Assembly (NCBI GenBank): GCA_019240475.1
Contig: JAFAYI010000029.1
Location: 464,911-528,910 of the forward strand
Direction of reading: 5' to 3'
Length of the DNA: 64,000 nt
Source of the DNA: Acidobacteriaceae bacterium
GTDB lineage: Bacteria; Acidobacteriota; Terriglobia; Bryobacterales; Bryobacteraceae
Under the pieces are notes generated by a model that saw only the letters and a program-made list of their open reading frames with translations, ran no database searches and was not told the origin of the DNA. Shown one piece after another: positions 45,553 through 55,825 of the stretch (within the stretch, counting starts at the first letter, position 1; each line of letters begins with the position of its first letter). The position numbers were made by a program, and so were the translations under genes.

Positions 45553-47058
45553 TTGGCATTAGAAGACGAATTATTGCGCCAGCGCCACCAGCGCATCGCG
45601 CAAATTCAACAGCTCGGCTTTGCCCCTTACGGCCACGCCTTCGATTTCACCCACACCATCCCACGGCTTCTTGCCGGCTATTCCGCGAAGACCGCCGAAG
45701 AACTCGCCGGCGATCCCATCCGCGTCCGCATCGCCGGCCGCATTCAAACCATTCGCCGCATGGGCAAGGCCGGCTTCTTGCATCTCCAGCAGGAAGGCGA
45801 AAAGCTACAGATCTACATCAAGAAAGACGCGCTCCCCGAAAACGAATACAAGCTCTACGAACTCCTCGATACCGGCGACATCGTCGGCGCCGCGGGCTAT
45901 CTCTTCCGCACCAAGACGGGCGAACTCACGATCCACGTGGAACAGCTCGTCTTTCTGTCCAAGATCATGCTTGCCCTGCCCGAAAAGTGGCACGGCCTCG
46001 AAGACATCGAAACGCGCTACCGCCAGCGCTATCTCGACCTCATCGCCAACCCCGACGTCCGCCGCATCTTCGTCACGCGCGCCAACATCGTCCGCTCCTT
46101 CCGCCGCCAGCTCGATTCCCGCGGCTTCCTCGAAGTCGAAACGCCCATGATGCAGCCGCTCTATGGGGGCGCCGCCGCCCGTCCCTTCGTCACCCACCAC
46201 AACACGCTCGACCTCGACCTCTATCTCCGCATCGCCCCCGAGCTCTACCTCAAGCGCCTCGTGGTCGGCGGTCTCGAACGCGTCTATGAAATCAATCGCA
46301 ACTTCCGCAACGAAGGCATCTCCACACAGCACAACCCCGAGTTCACCATGCTCGAGTTCTACCAGGCCTACGCCGATTTTCGCGTCATGATGCAGCTCAC
46401 CGAAGAACTCCTGCGCCAGGTCGCCATCGACGCAACCGGCTCGCCCCGCGTCTCATACCAGGGTCTCTCCGCTGATTTCGACCACTTCAACCGCCTCTCG
46501 ATGCGCGAAGCCGTAATCGAATTCTGGCCCGGCGCCACCAAGCCTTCGCTCGATAACGTCAAAGATCCGGAATGGCTCTCGCTCCACTCCAAGGAGAAAT
46601 CACCCGGCGCCGCACTCGTCGAACTCTTCGAAGAGTACGCCGAGCCGAACCTCACCAATCCCACCATCGTCCACGGCTTCCCCGTCGAAATTTCCCCGCT
46701 TTCGAAAACTAATCCCGAGGACCCCTCCATCGTCGATCGCTTTGAAGTCTTCGCGGGCGGCGTCGAAATCGGCAACGCCTTCACGGAGCTGAATGACCCG
46801 CAGGAGCAGCGCCGCCGCTTCGAAATGCAGCTCGCTCGCAAGGCCGCTGGCGATCAGGAAGCTCACGTCATGGACGAAGATTACATCCGCGCTCTTAGCT
46901 ACGGCATGCCGCCCGCCGGCGGCGAAGGCATCGGCATCGACCGCCTCACCATGCTGCTCACCAATTCCAAATCCATTCGCGACGTCATTCTCTTCCCGCT
47001 CCTGCGCCCTGAAGGCGAAATCGGTCTCGTCGCCAAACTGCGCGAAGTCGCGCCCTAG
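45553..47058 (+). CDS. lysS: Lysyl-tRNA synthetase, class II
   Basis: The product has 501 residues. The start is a TTG with AGGAG 8 nt upstream (45542-45546). The N-terminal OB-fold anticodon-binding domain (about 50-150) is followed by the catalytic core: motif 1 region ([18 protein letters not shown]), motif 2 ([19 protein letters not shown]) and motif 3 ([13 protein letters not shown]). It charges tRNA-Lys. It is divergent from the acyl-CoA dehydrogenase operon. TACAAT (45526-45531) is a possible -10. Confidence 0.96.
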   Translation: MALEDELLRQRHQRIAQIQQLGFAPYGHAFDFTHTIPRLLAGYSAKTAEELAGDPIRVRIAGRIQTIRRMGKAGFLHLQQEGEKLQIYIKKDALPENEYKLYELLDTGDIVGAAGYLFRTKTGELTIHVEQLVFLSKIMLALPEKWHGLEDIETRYRQRYLDLIANPDVRRIFVTRANIVRSFRRQLDSRGFLEVETPMMQPLYGGAAARPFVTHHNTLDLDLYLRIAPELYLKRLVVGGLERVYEINRNFRNEGISTQHNPEFTMLEFYQAYADFRVMMQLTEELLRQVAIDATGSPRVSYQGLSADFDHFNRLSMREAVIEFWPGATKPSLDNVKDPEWLSLHSKEKSPGAALVELFEEYAEPNLTNPTIVHGFPVEISPLSKTNPEDPSIVDRFEVFAGGVEIGNAFTELNDPQEQRRRFEMQLARKAAGDQEAHVMDEDYIRALSYGMPPAGGEGIGIDRLTMLLTNSKSIRDVILFPLLRPEGEIGLVAKLREVAP

Positions 47059-47081
47059 CCGCGCCGACCCCAACGCCCCGC

Positions 47082-48314
47082 ATGTCCCGCTTCGAATGGA
47101 TGGTCGCGCTTCGCTATCTGCGCGCCAAGCGCAAGCAGACGGTCATTTCCGTCATCACTGTCATCTCGATCCTCGGCGTGGCCGCTGGCGTCGCCGCTCT
47201 CATCATCGCGCTCGCCATCAACAACGGATTTCAAAGCACTCTGCAGTCCAGCCTTCTCAGCGCGACCGCGCACGTCAGCATTCTTGAACGCAACCCCGAA
47301 TTTGGCATCGACCGCTGGGAGCAGCTCGTCCCCAAGCTCCGCCGCATCCCACACGTGGTCTCGGCCACTCCGGGCCTCTACGGCCAAATCGCCATCAAAG
47401 GCCCGCTGGTCGGATGGGGCGCCACGCTCAAAGGAGTTCCTCTCGGCCCCAACACGCCCACGCCAGATCTTCTGCGTCATCTCAAGTCCGGCTCGCTCGC
47501 CGCCTTTGATTCGGCGCGCGGCCCCTACTCCATCGTCCTCGGCGCCCGCCTCGCCGACCAAATCGGCGTCATGCTCCACAGCCCTGTCACCGTTATCAGC
47601 TATCAGGGCCAGCTCACCCCGCTCGGAGTCGTCCCCAGCTTGTTCCACTTTCGCGTGGCCGGCATCTTCGAATCCGGTCTCTACGATCTCGATTCAAGCT
47701 GGGCGTTCACTTCCCTGCCTGCCGCCCAGCACGTCCTCGATCTCCAAGACATCGTCAACACCATCGAGCTCCGCCTCGACGATATCTTCGAAGCCCCGCG
47801 CGTCGCCCGCGCCGCCGAAGCCGTCATCGGCCCGCGCCTGGTCGCGAGCACCTGGATGGATCAGAACCGGTCTTTGCTAAACGCGCTCCGCCTCGAAAAA
47901 ATCGTCAGCCTCATCACCGTAAGCCTGATCGAACTTGTCGCCGCCCTCAACATCCTAGTTGTGCTCGTCATGCTCGTCATGGAAAAGCACCGCGATGTCG
48001 CCATCCTCATGTCCATGGGCGCGCGCCGGGGCCAAGTGCAGCGCATCTTTATCCTGCAAGGGCTAATAATCGGCGCCATCGGTTGCGCATTCGGGCTCGC
48101 TGCCGGATATACCGTCGACGCGCTCTTCAATCACTACCGCTGGCTCAAGCTCGACGAGCAGATCTACGCGCTCAGCTACGTGCCTTTCCAGAGCCACTGG
48201 ACCGATGGCCTCTGGGTCGCTGCCCTCGCGCTCGCTACCAGTTTCTTCGCGACGCTGCACCCTTCCCGAAGCGCCTCGCGCGTCGCGCCCGCTGAAGCAC
48301 TGCGGTATGAGTAA
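47082..48314 (+). CDS. LolC/LolE-type ABC transporter permease
   Basis: The product has 410 residues. It starts FEWMVALRYLRAKRKQTVIS, typical of LolC/E, then the first transmembrane helix with VAALIIALAINNGF, a periplasmic domain (about 50-270), and three C-terminal helices of the FtsX domain (ALNILVVLVMLVMEKHRDVAI, a loop with SMGARRGQVQRIF). In Gram-negative bacteria such permeases extract lipoproteins with LolD. No lolD gene follows: the next gene is convergent. The partner ATPase must be encoded elsewhere. Confidence 0.85.
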   Translation: MSRFEWMVALRYLRAKRKQTVISVITVISILGVAAGVAALIIALAINNGFQSTLQSSLLSATAHVSILERNPEFGIDRWEQLVPKLRRIPHVVSATPGLYGQIAIKGPLVGWGATLKGVPLGPNTPTPDLLRHLKSGSLAAFDSARGPYSIVLGARLADQIGVMLHSPVTVISYQGQLTPLGVVPSLFHFRVAGIFESGLYDLDSSWAFTSLPAAQHVLDLQDIVNTIELRLDDIFEAPRVARAAEAVIGPRLVASTWMDQNRSLLNALRLEKIVSLITVSLIELVAALNILVVLVMLVMEKHRDVAILMSMGARRGQVQRIFILQGLIIGAIGCAFGLAAGYTVDALFNHYRWLKLDEQIYALSYVPFQSHWTDGLWVAALALATSFFATLHPSRSASRVAPAEALRYE

Positions 48315-48342
48315 CGGCCTGCGCTAGAATGACTCGCGCTCT

Positions 48343-50604
48343 TTACGCCAGCTTCTGTTTGCGCAACGGCAACTCGCGCAACCGCTTGCCAGTCGCCGCG
48401 AACACTGCGTTATAAATCGCCGGCGCCATTGGTGGAACCCCCGGCTCGCCCGCGCCCGTCGGCAGTGCATCCTCGGTCGGAACCAAGTGCACGTGCGTCT
48501 CGCGCGGCGCATCGTTCATGCGCGCTACTGGATACTTATCGAAGTTGCCCTCTCGCACGCGCCCATCCGCCACCGTGATCTCGCCCAGCAGCGCAATGCT
48601 CGCCCCAAATACCGACGCCCCTTCGAACTGCGCCTTCACCCGGTCCGGGTTGATCACCGGCCCGCAGTCCACCGCAATGTCCACTCGCGGAATCCGAACC
48701 TTTCCGTTCGCGTCGATATCGATCTCGGCTACGGCCGCCACATATGTAAGGAAGCTGTGGTGCGCGGCAAACCCGACCGCTCGCTTGTTCGCCCTCTTAT
48801 TGGCCCAGCCCGACCGCTCCGCCGCCGCCTCCGCCACCCGCTGCAGCCGCGCCGTGTCGAACGGATATTGATCGACCGGCTTCCCGTAGTTGGTAAACTT
48901 CTGCACCTGTCCCTTGAAATCGAGCTTCCGCGCCGGCCCTAGCGTCGCCAGCCAATACTCCACCGGATCCTTGCCCGCCGCCTGCGCCAGCTCATCCACG
49001 AAGCACTGCACTCCGAACGCGTGATACACATTCGCCACCGACCGCAGCCACCCGATACGCACATGCGGCTTCGCCGGCCCGTTCTCGGCTTGAAAGTTCG
49101 CGATGTCGAACGGCACGTCCGTCCAGCCCATGCCCATCTCGCCATCGTCTCCGTATACGGACTTCCCATCGAACGTCGAACCGATCGGCGGAAACACGGA
49201 TCGCTGCAGCCACGCTACTGGCTTGCCGCCCGCATCCAGCCCCGCTTTGAAATACATGGCCGAAGTCGAATGATAGAAATCGAAGTGAATATCCTCTTCG
49301 CGCGTCCAAGAAATCTTGACCGGCTTGCCAACTTTCTTGGACAAGATCGCCGCTTCCGCTACATAGTCCGGCTTCGACTTCCGCCCGAACGCCCCGCCCA
49401 GCAGCGTCACATGGCACGTCACATCCTCCGGCTTCAGCCCCAGCGCTTCGGCAACCGTCTTCTGCACGTCCTGCGGGCTCTGCGTCGCCGCCCAGGCCTC
49501 CACCTTGCCCTCGCGATACATGGCCACCGCCGCCGGCGGCTCCATCGAAGCATGCGCCAGCAGCGGCGTGTAATAGGTTGCCTCCAGCGTCTTCGCCGCG
49601 CCCGCCAGCCCCGCCTCTACATCGCCCGCCTTCCGCACCACCTTCTGCGGCTTGCTAGCCGTCTCTATCAAATCGCGCTTGTACGATTCGGTCTGCACAA
49701 TCGCGTTCGGCCCGAGGTCCCACTCCGCTTTCAGCTTCTTGCGGCCCTGCGCCGCCGCCCATGTATTGCTTGCGATCACCGCAATCCCGCCCAGCGCCTG
49801 AAACCCGTAAGGCGGCTTCGCGTGATCGATCGTCACCGTCTGCTCGACGCCCTTCACCAGCTTCGTTTGCGAATCGTCGAAGGACCGCAGCGCTCCTCCC
49901 AGAACCGGCGCCCTCTCAATCGACGCATACACCATGCCTGGCACCTGCACATCGAATCCGTACACCGCGCGTCCCGTGCAGACGTCTTTCAAATCCACTC
50001 CCGGAACGCCTTTGCCGATATAGCGGAACTCGGACGGCTTCTTCAACTGAATCGTGCTGTTGTGCGGCAGGGGCTGCTTCGAAGCCGCCTCCGCGAGCTC
50101 GCCGTACCCCAGCTTCCGCCCGCTCTTCTTGTGCAGCACCTGGTGATTCAACCCTTGGCATTCATCCAACGGGACCTGCCACCGCGCTGCCGCCGCATTC
50201 ACCAGCAGCGTCCGCGCCGTCGCGCCTGCCTCCCGCATCGTCTCGGAGAAGTCGCGAATCGAACACGAGCCGTCGGTGTCCTGCGATCCATATTTATCGC
50301 TCCCCACGGCCTGCTCCACACGCACTCTCGCCCAGTCCGCTTCCATTTCATCGGCCAGCACCATCGGCAGGCTCGTGCGAATGCCCGTGCCCATCTCGCT
50401 GCGGTGCGACACGATCACAACCGACCCGTCATGATTCAGCCCCACCCAGACGCTGGGGTTCCACGTCATCTTCGTCACGTCTAGTGACGATTCCGCCTCG
50501 GCCGCGTCCGCCGGCAGGAATCGCGCGCCCAAAACCAATGCGCCCGCCGAGAAAACGCCGGACAAAAAATCGCGCCGCGATGCCAGCCGAACCCGCGCGC
50601 TCAC
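48343..50604 (-). CDS. iorB: Molybdenum hydroxylase large subunit, isoquinoline 1-oxidoreductase beta type
   Basis: The product has 753 residues from the GTG at 50604, which overlaps the stop of the small-subunit gene as GTGA; an extended upstream reading was rejected. The N-terminal Tat signal is [19 protein letters not shown]. The molybdopterin-binding part contains [44 protein letters not shown] and, near the end, the [17 protein letters not shown] active-site Glu block. This is the xanthine-dehydrogenase-family arrangement in which the large subunit is exported with its cofactor. It hydroxylates an N-heterocycle or oxidises an aldehyde; the substrate cannot be told. Confidence 0.88.
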   Translation of the reverse strand: MSARVRLASRRDFLSGVFSAGALVLGARFLPADAAEAESSLDVTKMTWNPSVWVGLNHDGSVVIVSHRSEMGTGIRTSLPMVLADEMEADWARVRVEQAVGSDKYGSQDTDGSCSIRDFSETMREAGATARTLLVNAAAARWQVPLDECQGLNHQVLHKKSGRKLGYGELAEAASKQPLPHNSTIQLKKPSEFRYIGKGVPGVDLKDVCTGRAVYGFDVQVPGMVYASIERAPVLGGALRSFDDSQTKLVKGVEQTVTIDHAKPPYGFQALGGIAVIASNTWAAAQGRKKLKAEWDLGPNAIVQTESYKRDLIETASKPQKVVRKAGDVEAGLAGAAKTLEATYYTPLLAHASMEPPAAVAMYREGKVEAWAATQSPQDVQKTVAEALGLKPEDVTCHVTLLGGAFGRKSKPDYVAEAAILSKKVGKPVKISWTREEDIHFDFYHSTSAMYFKAGLDAGGKPVAWLQRSVFPPIGSTFDGKSVYGDDGEMGMGWTDVPFDIANFQAENGPAKPHVRIGWLRSVANVYHAFGVQCFVDELAQAAGKDPVEYWLATLGPARKLDFKGQVQKFTNYGKPVDQYPFDTARLQRVAEAAAERSGWANKRANKRAVGFAAHHSFLTYVAAVAEIDIDANGKVRIPRVDIAVDCGPVINPDRVKAQFEGASVFGASIALLGEITVADGRVREGNFDKYPVARMNDAPRETHVHLVPTEDALPTGAGEPGVPPMAPAIYNAVFAATGKRLRELPLRKQKLA

Positions 50605-51068
50605 GACTGCACCTCCGCCCCTTCGCCCGCGGCAATCTTGATCGCCGCCCGAATGCGTTGGTACGTCCCGCACCGGCAGATATTGCCCGACATCGCTTCT
50701 TCGATATCGTGGTCCGTCGGCTTCGGCTTCTGCTTCAGCAGCGCCGCGGCTTGCATAATCTGCCCGCTCTGGCAATACCCGCACTGTGGGACTTGAATCT
50801 GTTCCCAAGCTCGCTGCACCGCATGCGCGCCGTCGTGGCCCAGGCCTTCGATGGTCGTAATCTCTTTCCCGCCTGCCGCGCTCATCGGCGTCAGGCAGCT
50901 CCGCGCCGCCTCGCCATTCACATGCACCGTGCAGGCCCCGCACAGCCCCATCCCGCACCCGAACTTCGAGCCCGTCAACTGCAGCTCATCCCGCAAGTAC
51001 CACAGCAGCGGCATCTCCGGATCGCCGTCATAGGATCGGACAGCGCCGTTTACTTTCAGTTGGATCAT
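50601..51068 (-). CDS. iorA: Molybdenum hydroxylase 2Fe-2S small subunit
   Basis: The product has 155 residues with two [2Fe-2S] domains. The plant-ferredoxin-type cluster ligands are in [16 protein letters not shown] with a later SCLTP, and the second set is in [11 protein letters not shown] and [12 protein letters not shown]. It passes electrons from the molybdenum subunit encoded next to it. It has no signal peptide and is probably carried through Tat as a complex with the large subunit. TGA and GTG of the two genes overlap, so their translation is coupled. Confidence 0.92.
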   Translation of the reverse strand: MIQLKVNGAVRSYDGDPEMPLLWYLRDELQLTGSKFGCGMGLCGACTVHVNGEAARSCLTPMSAAGGKEITTIEGLGHDGAHAVQRAWEQIQVPQCGYCQSGQIMQAAALLKQKPKPTDHDIEEAMSGNICRCGTYQRIRAAIKIAAGEGAEVQS

Positions 51069-51248
51069 ACAGCCCTCGCGCGCAAAGTTCGGTTATGCGT
51101 CGAGTATATCGGAAGAGCGCCGCCCCTGGACTGCGTTTCGGCGCCCACTGGGCGCTTTCTGCCGTTGTGCGCGGCTAGACGACAGCTCCTTGACATCCGA
51201 ATACTTGCTCGACACCGGCACCCGGCCGGTAGTGTCTCTTAGAGCCGC

Positions 51249-52049
51249 TCACCTCGGCGCTTCCGCCGGCTTGTAGCTGAAGTCCCACACCAGCAGATCC
51301 ACTTCCCCGTTCTCCTGGTCGTCGGAATATTCCACAAGCGCGTATTCGCCCGGAATCAGCGGCTTCTCAGGCCATACGCGAAACACACCCGCGTCCAGCT
51401 CCTGCTGAAAGGCTTCCATCTGCTTGCGCTCTTCGATGTTCTGCTTGCTCGCGGGAATAATCGAAATGCTCTCCACCACCCGCACATCCTTCTTCGGAGT
51501 CAGACTGATGATTCCGAAACGCTCCTGCTTTGCTAGCCTCAAGAAGAAGTCCGGACGATCCTCGTTCACCACGAACTTCGACCGCTCGCCCTTGATCACC
51601 ACCGACGCCTTTCCCGGCACCAGCGGAAGCGGCGACAATACTTGCAGCGCCTTGCGCTTCTTGCTCGTGATTACCTGGTAGTCCGCCATCGACAGCGCCT
51701 TGATGGCATCGCCAACCATGTAATAGGCGCCCGGATCGGCGGGAATCGACGCGATCTCGCGCCGCTGCTCTCGCTCGGCCTTATCTTCTTCGTCTTGTTC
51801 CTTGGCCTCCTTGGCCGCTTCCTCGCTCACGGCCCGATGCTCGCGGTCGGTCTTCTCCAGATCCACCAGCGCCGCCGGAATTTCTTCCCACTCCCCGCGC
51901 TCCGTGCTGTAGTAGCGCACCCGGTCGCCTTCCACTTTGTATTCGCGAACCAGATGAAAATCGCCGTCCCGCAAGTACAGCTTGAACGTATCGCCCCACA
52001 GCATGGCGGCCGTCAGCAGCAACAGCAGAACCGCGCGCACGAGCCCCAT
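51249..52049 (-). CDS. Exported protein of unknown function with coiled-coil linker
   Basis: The product has 266 residues from the ATG at 52049. A signal peptide (about 1-19, LLLLLTAAMLWG) is followed by a small strand pair (TFKLYLRDGDFHLVREYKV, RVRYYSTERGEWEEIP), a highly charged helix (about 70-105) rich in Glu and Lys, and a C-terminal domain with FGIISLTPKKDVRVVESISI and PGEYALVEYSDD. The first strands resemble SH3-like or YmaF-like protein-binding domains. I recognise no named family. The next 180 bp to iorA hold no gene. Confidence 0.6.
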   Translation of the reverse strand: MGLVRAVLLLLLTAAMLWGDTFKLYLRDGDFHLVREYKVEGDRVRYYSTERGEWEEIPAALVDLEKTDREHRAVSEEAAKEAKEQDEEDKAEREQRREIASIPADPGAYYMVGDAIKALSMADYQVITSKKRKALQVLSPLPLVPGKASVVIKGERSKFVVNEDRPDFFLRLAKQERFGIISLTPKKDVRVVESISIIPASKQNIEERKQMEAFQQELDAGVFRVWPEKPLIPGEYALVEYSDDQENGEVDLLVWDFSYKPAEAPR

Positions 52050-52116
52050 TTTATCGACTCTTTCGCGGCGGGCTGCCTCCTGTCGACTAACCCGCGCTGC
52101 GCTAATCTGAAAGCAC

Positions 52117-52635
52117 ATGGCCAAAATCGGTGAAGTATTCAGTTCCGCCGCAGCCATCGCCAAAGGCATGGGAATCACCTTCAGGGAGATGCTCCAGCCC
52201 GCCATCACCGAAGAGTATCCCGATGCGCCGGCTGAAGTCGCCCCACGCTACCGCGGCGCTCATGTCCTTCAGCGCGATGAGAACGGCCTTGAAAAATGCG
52301 TGGCCTGCTTTCTCTGCGCCGCCGCTTGCCCCGCCAACTGCATCTACATCGAAGCGGCCGAGAACACCGAGCAGCAGCGCTTCAGCGCGGCCGAGCGCTA
52401 CGCCAAGGTCTACAACATCGATTACAATCGCTGCATCTTCTGCGGCTTCTGCGTCGAAGCCTGCCCCACCGACGCCATCACCCACGGCCACGGCTTCGAG
52501 CTCGCCAGCTACAACACTTCTACGCTTATCTATCGTAAAGAGCAGATGCTCGTGCATCTCCCGGAGAGCGGCAACCCTCCGCCCTCGCAGTCGAACCCCC
52601 TTCCGGTCGGCGCCGAGCCTCTCCGCACTCGCTAA
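52117..52635 (+). CDS. nuoI: NADH-quinone oxidoreductase subunit I (NuoI)
   Basis: The product has 172 residues. Both [4Fe-4S] motifs are intact: CVACFLCAAACPANC (about 61-75) and CIFCGFCVEACPTDA (about 106-120). The N-terminus has GMGITFREMLQPAITEEYP, typical of NuoI. The subunit carries clusters N6a/N6b in Complex I. It is alone here: the neighbours on both sides are on the opposite strand and unrelated. The C-terminal 25 residues are Pro/Ser-rich and not conserved. TAATCT lies 8 nt before the ATG. Confidence 0.9.
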   Translation: MAKIGEVFSSAAAIAKGMGITFREMLQPAITEEYPDAPAEVAPRYRGAHVLQRDENGLEKCVACFLCAAACPANCIYIEAAENTEQQRFSAAERYAKVYNIDYNRCIFCGFCVEACPTDAITHGHGFELASYNTSTLIYRKEQMLVHLPESGNPPPSQSNPLPVGAEPLRTR

Positions 52636-52652
52636 GTCAAAGCTTCACGCCG

Positions 52653-53384
52653 CTACGCCAGCGGCACAACCAAGATCGGTGTCGTCGTCGGCGCGTTCGA
52701 ACCCTGGCTCGGTTCCACGCTCACCGCTACGGCCTTGGTCGTTCGGGCGTCCACCGCCGCGGAAGAAACGTGCACCGAATCGCCTTGCGCGTTCGGCCGG
52801 AACAGTCCCGCGGGCTGGGGCGCCGCGCCGCTTGCCGGCACCAGCCACAACTCGAATGTCTGGTTGCTGCCTAGCTCCGGCAACTGCGAGCCCACGAACA
52901 CGAACCCGCCATTACGGTTAACCAGCACGCGCCCGTGCGGAGCATTCCCGGCCCGTCCGAACCCCACCGCCCGCGTATCCGGCCGGCTCAGAATCTGCAC
53001 CGCCGAACGCAATTGATCCCGCTCCTCGGTCAAAGCCGCCAATCGCTCCCGCATGTGCCGCAGCTCCGAGCGAGAGCTAACGGAGAAGATAATCAACGCC
53101 GCGCAGGCCGCCGCCAGCGCCGCGGCCGCGTACATCCAGTTGCGGGTCGGCCTTTGCCTTTGAGGCTTCACGACGCCTAGAATTCGCTCTCGTACCTGCG
53201 CGCGCGGGGACTCCGGTTCGGCCAGGCTCGCCATGGCCGCGACCAACCCCATCGCGTCGGCCACATGCCGCTCGCAATGTTCGCACCCATCCCGCAAATG
53301 CTGGTCGATCTCGGCCGCCGCCTCGGGCTCCAACACGCCGAGCGCGTACAGTTCGTACACCTCGCTCATCTCGGCATGTGTCAT
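52653..53384 (-). CDS. Anti-sigma factor with zinc-binding N-terminus (RskA type)
   Basis: The product has 243 residues. The N-terminal anti-sigma domain (about 1-65) carries HLRDGCEHC, the His-x3-Cys-x2-Cys zinc motif of ZAS factors. A transmembrane helix (about 84-103) and a short coiled coil (about 105-132) lead to a C-terminal RskA-like periplasmic domain (about 140-243), with GRVLVNRNGGFVFVGSQLPE and TFELWLVP. It holds the sigma factor at the membrane until a signal releases it. Its start overlaps the sigma gene stop by 4 bp. Confidence 0.9.
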   Translation of the reverse strand: MTHAEMSEVYELYALGVLEPEAAAEIDQHLRDGCEHCERHVADAMGLVAAMASLAEPESPRAQVRERILGVVKPQRQRPTRNWMYAAAALAAACAALIIFSVSSRSELRHMRERLAALTEERDQLRSAVQILSRPDTRAVGFGRAGNAPHGRVLVNRNGGFVFVGSQLPELGSNQTFELWLVPASGAAPQPAGLFRPNAQGDSVHVSSAAVDARTTKAVAVSVEPSQGSNAPTTTPILVVPLA

Positions 53385-53947
53385 GGCTTCTTGTTCCCAC
53401 CCAGCGCGACCCGTAAGCGGCCCAGCGCCGATCGCACCCGGCTCTTCACCGTGCCCAGCGGCTCCTGGATGTTCGCCGCGATCTCCGATTGCGAGAACCC
53501 CTCGAAATACGCCAGCTCCATCACGCGCTTTTCATCGGCGCTTAAGGCGGCAAACGCCTCTTGAATACTTCTTACATCTGTTATACGGGACTCGCGCCCG
53601 CTCGGATGATCCCCAAAGCAAAGCGATTCCAGGTGCTCCATCGAACGCAGCCGGCTTGAAAATCGCGTCTGTGCCGACCTGACATGATCGATCGCCAGAT
53701 TGCGCGCTATCGAAAGAATCCACACCCCCAGGGCGCCCTTCGAGGAATCGAATTTCACCCCTCGGTCCCACAGCCGCAGAAATAACTCTTGCAGCAGGTC
53801 CTCGGCCGCGGCCCGGTCGTGCGTGATTCGCACGAAAAGCGCATAGGCGGAACGCCCATACCGGTCGTAGGCCGCCGCAATCCCGTTTGGATCACGGTTG
53901 CGTAGCTGCTCTATGATTCGGGAATCCGCGCTGTCGTCCGCGTGCAT
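53381..53947 (-). CDS. ECF RNA polymerase sigma factor (SigK-like)
   Basis: The product has 188 residues. Region 2 (about 30-95) contains YALFVRITHDRAAAEDLLQELFLRLW, with the usual DLLQE core and LSIARNLAIDHVRS; region 4 (about 125-180) has LSADEKRVMELAYFEGFSQSEIA with a helix-turn-helix and GTVKSRVRSAL. The pair with an RskA-like anti-sigma suggests regulation by proteolytic release. A PEP-CTERM, ferritin-like and catalase group starts 195 bp away on the other strand and is a candidate target. Confidence 0.93.
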   Translation of the reverse strand: MHADDSADSRIIEQLRNRDPNGIAAAYDRYGRSAYALFVRITHDRAAAEDLLQELFLRLWDRGVKFDSSKGALGVWILSIARNLAIDHVRSAQTRFSSRLRSMEHLESLCFGDHPSGRESRITDVRSIQEAFAALSADEKRVMELAYFEGFSQSEIAANIQEPLGTVKSRVRSALGRLRVALGGNKKP

Positions 53948-54142
53948 CTATCGGGTGGCCAACGTCGGCCGGTTTGCGGTTGGTAGATTCCTGTCCTTGT
54001 TTAAACATTACACATTTTCCTAGCCACTTTCGAAACTCCTTGGGATGGTACCCGCAAAATCGCCAGTTAGAAATCCATTTCACCAACCGGTCCCGTATAC
54101 CCGATTGAATCGATTCGCGACCAGCGAATAGGAGGAGTTTAG

Positions 54143-54808
54143 ATGTTCCTGAAACGCAAGCTCTCATCGAGCTTGGCAGCTTTCGCGTTTTGCGCGGTCA
54201 TCGGCGTTCGCGCGAACGCGTCTTCCATCTCTCAGACTTACAGCGGCGCCCTCGCCTCGGAGACGGGTTCCGGCTCCGTCATACTTGAGAGCTTCACCTT
54301 AACCTCGGCTTCGAACGTAACGATCTACACCACATCGTATGGCGGCGGCGCTAACCTAGACGGAACCACGGCCGCTTCCGGAGGCTTTCAGCCAAACATA
54401 ACTCTCTATAACAGCACTGGATTCGTCGTAGCCAACCAGAGTCCCAGCTTTTCACCTCTCGCCAACACGGACTCTTCAACCGGCCTGAAGCTGGATGGTT
54501 ACCTCCAAGATACGGACGCGTCCGCCGGCACTTACTATGTCACTCTCACCGATTGGCAAAATCAGATGTCCGTCACCTCTACCGGCCTCAGCTTGTCTGA
54601 AGCCGCCTCTCTTCAATTCACCGGCCCCGGCGGAACGTCCTTTCAAGACGTAGACGGCAACAATCGCAGCGGCAGCTACGCTCTGAATATTTCGGCAATG
54701 CCCGTCGGCTCCTCCTCCGTCCCTGAACCAGCGACCTTCTCGCTTGTCATTCCGGCTCTGGCCGCCGCGGCGCTGTTTCTGCGCAAACGCCGTAATTCTG
54801 CTCTGTAG
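54143..54808 (+). CDS. PEP-CTERM exported protein
   Basis: The product has 221 residues. The signal peptide (about 1-30) ends near VRANAS. The mature part is Ser/Thr/Gly-rich with strand patterns like SFTLTSASNVTIYTTSYGGG and YLQDTDASAGTYYVTLTD, which suggests a beta sandwich of the pre-peptidase C-terminal type. The C-terminus is a PEP-CTERM signal: VPEPATFSLVIPALAAAALF followed by LRKRRNSAL. A strong GGAGGAG lies 6 nt before the ATG. It is the first gene of a probable pair with the ferritin-like gene 40 bp downstream. Confidence 0.85.
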   Translation: MFLKRKLSSSLAAFAFCAVIGVRANASSISQTYSGALASETGSGSVILESFTLTSASNVTIYTTSYGGGANLDGTTAASGGFQPNITLYNSTGFVVANQSPSFSPLANTDSSTGLKLDGYLQDTDASAGTYYVTLTDWQNQMSVTSTGLSLSEAASLQFTGPGGTSFQDVDGNNRSGSYALNISAMPVGSSSVPEPATFSLVIPALAAAALFLRKRRNSAL

Positions 54809-54848
54809 GTCTCACTTACCCGTCCGTCAATAAACTCAAGGATCAATA

Positions 54849-55703
54849 ATGGCAATCAAAGATCTCATCTCCGATGTTGTCGAACAATCGCCCAATCGGC
54901 GTAGCTTATTAAAGAAGATCGGCATCGCCACAGCGGCGACCGGCGCGGCGCTCGCCACTGGCGGCCTGAAGCTGAGAGCCGACCCCTCTTCCCCAACCGT
55001 GGTCGACGTGCTGCAATTCGCGTTAAACCTGGAATATCTCGAAGCCGAGTTCTACACCACCGCTACGATGGGCAAAACCATCGATCAGGTCGGTATCGGC
55101 ATATCGGGCTCCGGCCGTTCTGGCCCTACAACCGGATGGCATCAAGTCAACTTTTCCAACAGCACTGTGTTCACCGGCACGGTTGCCAATCAAATCGGCA
55201 ACGACGAACGCAACCATGTGACCTTGCTGCGCACGGCGCTCAGCAATGCGGGCGTCGAACCCATCGCCAAGCCCGAGCTCAATCTCGACGCGCTTGGAAT
55301 CGGATTCGGGAACGAAGCTCAATTCCTCACGCTCGCTCGCGTATTTGAAGACATCGGCGTGTCCGCATATGGCGGCGCCGCCCAGCTCAGCTCTGTCACA
55401 ACCAGCCCGTACATCGGCACCGCCGCTCGCATTCTAGCCGCTGAAGCGGAGCATGTCGCCAATATCCGGCTTCAAGTCGCACGCTTGGCTATCGCTACCA
55501 GTAAGTTGGACAGCGTCGATATTATTCCTCCTCCTTCCGGTACTTACTTCTTCTCTGTCGATCCAAGCACCGGACTAACTGCCATCCGCACGCCTGCCCA
55601 GGTACTGTATTTGGCCTATAACGCCGCCAACGCAACCTCCGGCGGCTTCTTTCCCAACGGTGTGAACGGAAACCTTCACACCTCCAGCAGTTCACCAGCC
55701 TAG
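54849..55703 (+). CDS. Exported ferritin-like domain protein
   Basis: The product has 284 residues. A Tat-type signal is visible (SPNRRSLLKKIGIATAATGA, about 14-33). The ferritin-like region (about 50-220) has helical pairs with FALNLEYLEAEFYTTATMG, NQIGNDERNHVTLLRTAL, LARVFEDIGVSAYGGAAQL and RILAAEAEHVANIRLQVARL, each with Glu and His that can bind two metals. This matches the ferritin_2/desiccation-related family. It lies between a PEP-CTERM gene and a manganese catalase gene, so a role in stress defence is likely. AAGGA precedes the ATG by 6 nt. Confidence 0.88.
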   Translation: MAIKDLISDVVEQSPNRRSLLKKIGIATAATGAALATGGLKLRADPSSPTVVDVLQFALNLEYLEAEFYTTATMGKTIDQVGIGISGSGRSGPTTGWHQVNFSNSTVFTGTVANQIGNDERNHVTLLRTALSNAGVEPIAKPELNLDALGIGFGNEAQFLTLARVFEDIGVSAYGGAAQLSSVTTSPYIGTAARILAAEAEHVANIRLQVARLAIATSKLDSVDIIPPPSGTYFFSVDPSTGLTAIRTPAQVLYLAYNAANATSGGFFPNGVNGNLHTSSSSPA

Positions 55704-55731
55704 AACTCCTCCCCAGGCAGCGTCTTTTCCC

Positions 55732-55778
55732 CGCCGGGCGCGGGTACTTTTCCCAGTACCTGTCCCCGGCGTTTTTTT
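55732..55778 (+). terminator. Rho-independent terminator after the ferritin-like gene
   Basis: Arms CGCCGGG (55732-55738) and CCCGGCG (55765-55771), an inner stem GGTAC/GTACC (55743-55747 and 55756-55760), then seven T residues (55772-55778). This is a canonical terminator and separates the catalase gene from the upstream transcript. Confidence 0.9.
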
Positions 55779-55825
55779 GTTCGCTTCCACACCCTGCCCG
55801 GCGTCCCATCTGCGAGAAGACATCC

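Noticed and set aside
50604..50958. Upstream extension of the molybdenum hydroxylase large subunit
   Set aside because: The extra 118 residues overlap the 2Fe-2S subunit in another frame and lack homology features. The Tat signal starts right after the GTG at 50604.
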